From NCBI GenBank assembly GCA_002633005.1, contig NMRA01000384.1:362064-426063 (forward strand): a DNA stretch of 64,000 nucleotides, given 5' to 3'. Positions 56,341-64,000 of the stretch are shown here, piece after piece. The notes beneath the pieces were generated by a model, which worked only from the letters and a program-made list of their open reading frames with translations, ran no database searches and was not told the DNA's origin. Numbering within the stretch: position 1 is the stretch's first letter; every line of letters starts with the position of its first letter. Source of the DNA: Phoronis australis (lineage: Eukaryota; Phoronida; Phoronidae). The translations under genes were made by a program, and so were the position numbers.

Positions 56341-57919
56341 CGCCCATGGATCACTCAAGTGAGAGGGTAATGGCGCATTGACAGGGGCCAGAACAAGGAC
56401 TGGTTGAATTCACTAAAACATGGTTTGGTACCATTTTAAGTCAAGTGTGAACCTCGTTTTCAAATCCACGTTTTAATTGAGGTTGCTTTGGACCCGGACA
56501 GAACTGCTTTCAAGGAACGTTAGCTTTAGTGACGTATTTGCGAGTTGGATCCACATATAGACAGAGATCGTGTAACTTCGTAACTTTATTGGAATAGAAA
56601 TGCACATTCACATTACATTTTTGAAGAGTTTGCCGATCTTGGATTTTTCCGATTCAGATAACGCAAGGGGGCATTTAGCACTTGATTTTTTACAACAATT
56701 ATGTGTTTGGGTTAATAGGTGTTGTCCGACACCGGTTGCACCCATGCATATGCTACCGGAGAGTTCAGAAGGATTGGGAATGACCAGGTTCATAGCCAGG
56801 TAACAATTTTCGAAGTATTTAGTAACTTACAGAGGTACGTAAATCTGACCTAATTATTATCATTCTCTTGAATTTTGGAGTTTCAATTTTATTTGGCTGG
56901 ATCCAAAACGTTAAAATGATGTCATACTAAACAAGCGAATGTAAACCTAATTTCATTCTTGTGGTCGTACTGAACGCAGTATACATGTATCTGTTCACCC
57001 CGCAAGGATCTGGATCACGTTGTCTTTGGTGGAGTCTTGAAGTGGTGCCAAAATAGGCTTAAATAACACCAAGTTTCGCAGCAGTGCCAAAGTTGAGTTC
57101 AAACTCCAGATCATGATTCATGTCCGGTGTTGAACCGCGTTATATATCGTATAACCTGTACACGCGGATGTCAACAAATAACTTCTACGTAAGGAGTAGG
57201 TCTAATAAAAAACACATGGCTTTAAGTCGAAACCAGACTTGTAAATCACTGGAGTGGTTGTTTTCTCGTCTGGGGGTCGTTAAACAGTGGTCGTCGACAT
57301 TTCAAGACATAACTTTCAGTTGTGCTTGAAAACGCATTCGCTATTGATTCCACAAAATGGGTTTCATTGTACACACGAAAGACATTTGTACTGTTTGTTT
57401 ATTAGACGTAGAACTTAAGCAATATACTCATTCGGATATGATACCACAGACGTTTTTATTTAAACACTGCTAACAGGTATAGCAAAAAACACAAATACAC
57501 CCGACCACATCAACCTAATGCTAAAAACTAGTGAATATTTCACTATATTTTAGTTTGTCGACCCGAACCCTTTCGGGCCAGCAGTCTTTTGAACATGCCA
57601 CATTCATGACACCTACCATATGTAGACGTCTGCACACGTCACTACTACTGCTACTACAACTACACAAGCGCGGATTTAGATGGATCCAGGGAGCACGGAC
57701 ACCTCTTTCATCGGCCGCTTTTGCATTGCCACCAGCACCATATTTGTCCACTGACAGACCCCTCCCTCAGATGAAGATCCCAGGTCAAGAAATTGATTCT
57801 GATAAGCTTCTATTTCATATATCAGATCAATTATTTTTAGAAATGTTAATATTAAATATTCGAATGGTAACTATTCCGTATTGTATTTCTAAAAAAGAGG
57901 AAAGATAAGGAAGGAAATG

Positions 57920-60613
57920 TGCTGGAAAAACAAATAATATCCCTACAAGATTAGGTTAACGAGAATCATGATCCTGTAATTTCGGGTCTATTGGAAAATG
58001 GGAAGTCCGAATGCAAAGATTACCGCACAGGATACATGCATGTAGGGTCAGATCGAGAGCTAACTGGATTGAAAACGACGAAAAACCAAGTTAGTACTTT
58101 TGCGCATTAGAAAAGCGCATGTTTGTAAATAAACGCGCAATTAAGCTAATTGACTCTAATAATGATGTTAGTACGGAACAATCAGCTATACTTGCTGACA
58201 TAACTTCTTTTTACAAAAAGTTATAATCTTGTATAGACAGTGACCTTGTTGATATGAATTTAAATGAACGTTTGCCAGCCGGCCCTGTGCTTACATTGAA
58301 TCAGTCTGACCGAAAAGAACTTGAAAACGTTATCATTCTGGAGGAAATTCATGAAACTCTTAAAAAATCTGAAAATGTCCCTGGCCAGATGTAAAGTATT
58401 TTTATTCCGGTCTTTTGAAGAAGGCATTAATAACAAAGAACTATCTACAACCCAAAGAACTGGCGAACAATTTCGATATTGAATAAAGCTTATAAAATCC
58501 TGTCTGGGCGTATTGCAAGATGCCTCAAAAGTATTCTTGAACCTATTATTCATGAGAATCAGCAAGGTTTCGCGACAGGTGGATATATAGGGGGAAACAT
58601 TAGAATCGCGTTTGATGTAAACCAGTTGTTGGATTCCAAATCCCTTTCAGGACTCGTTCTTATGATTGATTTTGAAAAAGCGTTCAATTCGATTTCCTGG
58701 TCTTTTGTATTAAAAACAATCAAGTACTTTAAATTCAGCCCAAGGTTCATAAGCACGGTAAAAATTGTCTACAACAAATCCAGTCTCTTTGTTCTCCAAC
58801 ATGGAGTTTTCCCAGATTTTTTTTTTTAATTGGGAGAGGCTGTAGTCAAAGTGAGTCCCATTTCTGTTTACATTGAAATAGAAAATTTTAGGTAATCTAA
58901 TTCGACAGGATGGTGGCATCACTGGTGTTACGTTTGGTATTTCCGAGTTTACACTGGTTCAGTACGCCGACGACACTTGGATGGCTCTGAATTATCTTTG
59001 AAATCGTCTTTAATTTTAATTGATCAACTGAAAAAAATTCTGGTATGAAGCCAAATATTGAGGAAACAAGATTTGTCTGGGTTGGTTCCAAAAAGGACTG
59101 CGATGAAACACTCTGCGTTAATGAGAACCTGTTATGGACTAACAAACCTTTCAAGATTTTTGGGATTTGTTTCTCCACTAATTGCAGTATTATGCCAGAT
59201 ATTAACTATACAAGTAGGCTTCTAAAAATAAAAAATAAGGAGTTGTTGGTCAAGAAGTGTTCTTACTGTATCACGTAAAGTAACTACTCTGGTTAAGACA
59301 ATTTTATTGTCTAAAAGAGTTTATCTACTACAATCACTTTCTAGTATTTATGTTGTTATAATTCAAGAATTGGAGAGGATTTTTTTACTTCATTTTGCTT
59401 GGGGAAAATGACAAATTTAGTCGAAACAAACTTGTGCAAAGTCAAGATAACGGTGGTTTGAAAATGGTTCATGTTCGATTTTTTGGTAGACTATTCACCT
59501 CTGATACCATTTGTGATCTTGCAGAAGCAGTTCTTCGTTGTAGAGTTGGTAAGTTTTTCAAAGTGGGAGATGTCTTCCTTAAAAAAATAGCCGATGGTTA
59601 TGACAATTTGTTCCGGAAAGAAGTTTTATTCAATTTCATGTTCCTGATTAAAATTTTCGATAAACGTGATTATTTACACTGTGGCATAATTTAAAAATTA
59701 AAGTCGGTGGAAAACTAATTTTCTTCAGGCCAGGTATGAAAAGGGTGTTTATCGTGTATGTGATTTGTTTAATATTGAAGGTTACTTTATGTCCTATGAA
59801 GCGTTTTGTAATGGTTATGGTTTTCAACCCCAATATTAGAATTCTACGGATTAAGAAGTGCAACCTTCGCAACGAACAGGGGGACGTAGGAAGAGACAAG
59901 AAAAATATTTTCTTACCAATCTTTTCAAGGTTTATGTATAAAATTTTTAATAACAGATCTGGAGCAGTAAATATTTACGACACCTTAGTACAGTGACTTC
60001 AGACAGCTTGAAAATATAGAAACAGATGAGTATCTGATGTAAATATCGATTTCGTTTTAAACAGTGTTAATTCCAATGACCCTGACACATGATAGAGGGT
60101 AGTAAATCAAATCCTTTTTAACTGTATCAAAGGCAAGAAATTGTATTGGTTTCAGTACCGCCTAATTCACAGGATATTTCCAACCAATAACTTTTTACAC
60201 AAAGTTAAAGTAAAAGCAGATGATTTATTTTCTTTCTATGGAGAGCGCAGTGAAACCTTTCTTCATTGGTTTTGGGAATGTCGTCTTGTAAAGTCGTTGT
60301 TTGACTCCTATTCACCGAATGGTTAAAGCAAATATGTCGTGTAGATCTTGTTGTCTTGAAAAACACTCAGGTGGATAATTGTTAGGGTAGCTTATTGATC
60401 ATACTGGGCAAAATTATAATTATATATTTTCACAAAAATTTGTACATAAAGACATCAACTTCCAAATCTTTGTTAACCTCGGCAAATTACATTTTGAAGC
60501 GTTACCTCTTGATTAGCCAGGGCAATGAATGCTGCTTTGCTGTGTTGTTTCATTTCTCGTGTTTTGTAATTTTGTTAGCTAGAGGAAAAACATTTGAAAC
60601 CTGAAAAAAAAAA
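57920..60613 (+). mobile_element. decayed Tx1/L1-like LINE, 5'-truncated, antisense in the C1q intron
   Basis: Successive frames read as parts of one ORF2. The linker is at 58080-58260 (EKRMFVNKRAIKLIDSNN). The RT domain is at 58479-58980, with NKAYKILSGRIARCLKSILE, QQGFATGGYIGGN, motif A LVLMIDFEKAFNSI and motif C QYADDT. The thumb is at 59045-59280 (IEETRFVWVGSKK, FKIFGICFST). GGLKMVHVRFF is near 59455. The C-terminal Trp/His block is at 60141-60320 (RLIHRIFPTNNFLH, LHWFWECRLVKSLF). Several frameshifts and stops are present. The endonuclease domain is missing. A 10-nt A run at 60603-60613 may be the 3' tail. Confidence 0.85.
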
Positions 60614-62409
60614 TATCGTAGGTCCGTGCCTGTTACGGCACTTGGTGGCCTGCTTGCGTTTAATTATTAAAAATTATTGCAAATTTTTTCAACCGTAATC
60701 TTATAAAAATGCCAGCAAAGCCTGCAAAATATCAAAAAAGAACGGAACCTTTTCCCAGTTATCATGTCTTTTACGCATGTTCTTTTAATATAGGCAATCT
60801 GGCAGCAGGTAGTGATTTCAGTAAGCAGCGGGACGTATTAAATATCTCCAACTTGTGCAACCTCAGAATTCTCATGTCGGCTAAAAACAAAATACGAACT
60901 TATATAAGGACAAGAAGACATGCTACAAAAGAAAGAAGCTGACCACAAACTGTGTACAAGTATTAGCGCTCTTTCTAATGGCATCAAGTTTCATTTAAAG
61001 GGACAATAGCGTAGAACCGAACCCACCAACTCCACAACAGTAGCCGAGCTCTCTACTGTTGAACCGCTGAGAAAATCTTGCGCGTTAAAGCTTTACTTCA
61101 ACGGAATTTTATTATTTTAGATGAACTGGGTTAACCAGGTAGTCCTAGCAAAGCCTTGGAGCAATAAGATAATGCGAATTCAATCACGCAAATGTAGGCC
61201 CATCGAACGATGGGTGAATCTGCCTTTTCGTGCCATATTGCGTCACCGCGAGATCCCAGGCAAAACAATAAAAGACCGATAACAGTTGTATTGAATAGGG
61301 GACTGAAAAAGACACCATCACGTGCAGGTGTTATTCGCAGCTGTTTGATTCTCGCGATGAGGTAGGCCAAAGCAATAAATACAACTAACAATTCGTTGCA
61401 TTTAACAATTTATGACACTAGCAGAGCGATGCTCTTAATATATTGTAGGAACCAAATTTACTGGTATTACCGTTTAAGATAGACTTTAAACAACAGTTTC
61501 AAGCGCATCTAAATGGTGAAGACATTGGCCTTAATTTTAGCGAATGTCTGGCAGACGGAGGACGTGAACTGGGGATTTGTAATAAAATCACAAAACACGA
61601 CGAACTTTAATTGTTGTTTTATAGCTTTGGACAAAGCTAATGACTTCAAGAATTCGACGTCTACTGCATACAACCATAAATGCATTTCTGGACTAAAACA
61701 GATAATATCAATTTTGAGATTCGATCGATATCTCTATCACGTCGAATACTGTATTTAAGTTGTTGAATTGAACTTTCGAGAGTTCAGTGTGAGTCACCGG
61801 ATGTGTAGGGCAGACAGAATGAAATGTTTGAAGCAGAGGACGGTAACGTTTTTGGCTGAGGAGCCATATAACAGTTTTGGAGCTGTGGACCACACCAAGT
61901 TTGTGGTGCTCGGGAAAATAGCATCAAAGTACGCCATTAAATTTTATTGTGAATCAGTCCTGTACAGCATAACGTGTGTTTCATTTTTATGTTATTAATA
62001 AGTGAAGTTCAGTCAGTATTATTCACCTTTGTTTGGTTAACTTATGAGTGCACCAGAAGAAATTAATCAACGTGACTATTCTAATTTCGACATTCCTCGA
62101 TAGCCCACAATATCGCGTTTATCAAAACTTATTGTGATCAAGTGACATCCATAATTTGTACATTATCACAAAATGACATAAACTGACACAGCGAAAAGTA
62201 GCCTAACAAATCAAATGTGGACTTTGCGATGGTATGTAGCCGCCTTAGTATAAGGAACCTCAATATAATAAGAACCCCCCCCCCCAGAATAATTCTGTTT
62301 CAAAGGGATTCCGTTGGAATTAAGTCGGAAAAAAACAACCTTTCCGGGCAATTCACCTGTTCCCAAATAAATCGAGTTCCCCCACGTCAACCCCGGGATT
62401 TCTACTCAC
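60614..62409. other. C1q intron, distal part
   Basis: It includes a minus-strand ORF of 86 codons at 61131-61391, hydrophobic at its start (MLVVFIALAYLIARIKQLRI). It has no recognisable domain, and I suspect it is repeat-derived. Nothing else supported. Confidence 0.4.
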
Positions 62410-62515
62410 GTTCTGCGTCATCACTGCTTTCCCAGCAACATACAGAACACAACTGTTCAGTCCTCACAAGGCAGAGAAATGTCAACAACACACACAATAT
62501 CGGTAAATGTTCCAT
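62410..62515 (-). CDS. candidate first exon (signal peptide) of the gC1q gene
   Basis: The ATG at 62515 starts MEHLPILCVLLTFLCLVRTE, a good signal peptide, followed by QLCSVCCWESSDDAE. The donor is GTGAGT, phase 1, which fits the phase-1 acceptor of the C1q exon at 54410. The joined reading is ...DDAER-TAGKKCRLC, 324 residues in all, uniting two Cys clusters. The intron would be 8.0 kb and hold a LINE. The alternative is an unrelated gene's first exon. Confidence 0.5.
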
Positions 62516-63864
62516 GTTTTCCTGCCAGGCAAAACCCGTCCAACCAGCGACGCGAGTTCAAACTGAAGACCAGCGTATTTCAAAGTAGTTTCAGTTCGTT
62601 GAACCTCTGATGAGTTCCATTCACGTCCGCTTTGACCTCACGAAATGACTCTATAACCGTGAGCTCACCGCACAGTTATTGTCGAATCAGTTATTGGCAA
62701 CAGTGTAACTCGCCTTTGTTTTAGGAAGGAAATTCACTTGACACCAAGACCCGATGACGGTTGCCAAGCCAATGTCAAGCAGCGGCCAAAAACCACTCGA
62801 AACCGAACACCACACAAGGCAGGGTCAAATCAAAACACGGTACAAAGTGCTGTTGTTTTCAATAATTTTCACATTATGCCATTAAGGTGTCCGGTTTGCA
62901 AAGCGTGCAGCGGTCGGACAAATACGTCAGTCTACATGATTTCCAGCATGAGTTATCCGAAACCCGTCAATTGGATTGGCACGTTGAGTCATTTGATGTT
63001 ATGCAAACGACAAATTTTTCGTCAGAGCGTTTACTCGGATATTTTGGTAGTCAAAAATCTTTCCTTAGGCGTATCTTTCCACTGGGAGGAGGCAGTGTGG
63101 CCGCTTCCTTTAGCTCGGTTTTTTCTAAGTATATTTTATAATAAAGCATAAAAATGGTTCCAGGTGATTAGACAGTGCAATGGGCCCACATGAGCGGCCT
63201 GCCGCGTCTTTTAACAGCGTGTTTCAGATCACCTGCAATTACTTTTGATTTCATCTTTCCACTCAGAATTGCAAAGACTTCAATTTTCTAGTCTCGGCAA
63301 CGGTCAACCTCGACAAAATCTTGTAGGCGATTGACTAACGAGCAATTATTTGAAAGTTTCGAAGGAAAATCTCGTATGATGATGTATAAGAAATAATAAA
63401 AAATAAAATACCATATATGAAATCATACGATATGGTAACTTTAAAGTGTTAAGTTCAATAATTTACAAATATCCCGCTAAATACAGAGACGTCGATAACG
63501 TCCTACTTAATTAAACTTTGATCCGTTAAAGATGTACATTGTAAACTGTCATCAAAAAATCACACCCCCGACAGTCTGGCCGACATGACGATTTTTCAGT
63601 TTTTTAGGGTTGTCTTCTCATAAAAACTTAGGCAGCAGGACAATAATCATTATTATGTTTCAAATAATTTACTTTCTCCTGCCTGGTTTATGATACTGAC
63701 ATTGAAAAACATAAACAACAATGACTTTGGCAAGTAAGAACACATGAAAATACAATCTGGTCGGAAATATTGGACCCCAAGGTCGGAGCGTCTCTGCGAT
63801 TGTGGTGCAGTTATATTATGAGGTCCATATTTTAAAAAATCTGCTTTCCGTATAGTTGATTCAT
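62516..63864. other. upstream flank of the candidate C1q first exon
   Basis: Expected to hold the promoter if the exon at 62410-62515 is real. Overlapping plus-strand ORFs at 62738-63151 lack domains or splice support. Confidence 0.4.
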
Positions 63865-63988
63865 GGGCGGCCCTCCATAGGGTGGTTGGGAGCTATAACC
63901 CCCACTTACTTCAGTGCTGCGCCGCCCACGGGTACGGGCAGCGCGCGCCATAGGAGGCTGAGGGCTCACAGCGCCTGCGCCGCCCATT
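63865..63988. mobile_element. G+C-rich short element with inverted ends at the window edge
   Basis: It begins TGGGCGGCCCTCC and ends GCGCCGCCCA, so the ends form an inverted repeat of about 8-10 bp. Its composition differs sharply from the A+T-rich surroundings. On the minus strand it also carries an open frame with a GTAAGT donor, so a coding exon is a weaker alternative. Confidence 0.35.
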
Positions 63989-64000
63989 TGGATACACAAT

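Larger units (their letters stand above)
54411..57919. other. C1q intron, right of the LINE-free part
   Basis: No exon with good splice sites was seen besides those listed. It holds a 16-bp tandem repeat (55130-55206) and a possible small element with inverted C/G-rich ends (about 56173-56340). Confidence 0.45.

Noticed and set aside
57531-57908. Plus-strand 125-codon ORF before the LINE, considered as its 5' part
   Set aside because: No similarity to LINE ORF1 or endonuclease motifs; composition looks like chance.
62738-63151. Overlapping plus-strand ORFs of 137 and 84 codons
   Set aside because: Two competing frames, no domain, no splice sites and no codon bias that I can see.

Overview
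The window comes from a metazoan nuclear genome. It has short phase-consistent exons with GT/AG introns, low gene density, non-LTR retrotransposons, MITE-like elements and sequencing gaps (N runs at 5605-5934 and 17622-17998, 'nnn' at 30709-30711, single n at 12125 and 24858). The gene content (centriolin with a vertebrate-like domain order, HDHD3, a gC1q protein) and a THAP-bearing TTAA-flanked transposon suggest an invertebrate deuterostome or another marine invertebrate with high heterozygosity. I cannot name the species.

Region 1-44.6 kb, minus strand: most of one gene, centriolin (CNTRL), a centriole/midbody protein. I assembled 30 coding exons running from the ATG at 44586 down to 4340. 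They give about 1,782 codons with every junction in phase: N-terminal leucine-rich repeats and cap, then coiled coils, a proline-rich exon near residues 1176-1386, then more coiled coils. The C-terminus lies beyond the left edge or was not found. Four further exon copies come from two local duplications (9.2-15.0 kb and 24.1-25.6 kb). Each duplication has a single n at its junction, which looks like unmerged allelic contig ends. Introns carry a Kolobok-like THAP element, an RNase H-type LINE fragment, fold-back MITEs and repeats holding CTCF-like motifs.

Region 47.1-49.3 kb, plus strand: a complete two-coding-exon HDHD3-like HAD hydrolase gene, head-to-head with centriolin.

Region 53.5-62.5 kb, minus strand: a secreted gC1q-domain protein. 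Its large 3' exon is clear. A candidate signal-peptide exon 8 kb upstream joins it in phase. The intron between them holds a decayed Tx1/L1-like LINE in the opposite orientation (about 57.9-60.6 kb). The right edge ends in a G+C-rich element with inverted ends.

The three genes do not form a pathway. The most notable items are the Kolobok-like element with convergent THAP and P2X7-ballast-like reading frames, the frame-neutral duplications in centriolin, an unlisted 36-nt microexon, and the CTCF-like motifs dispersed by repeats.
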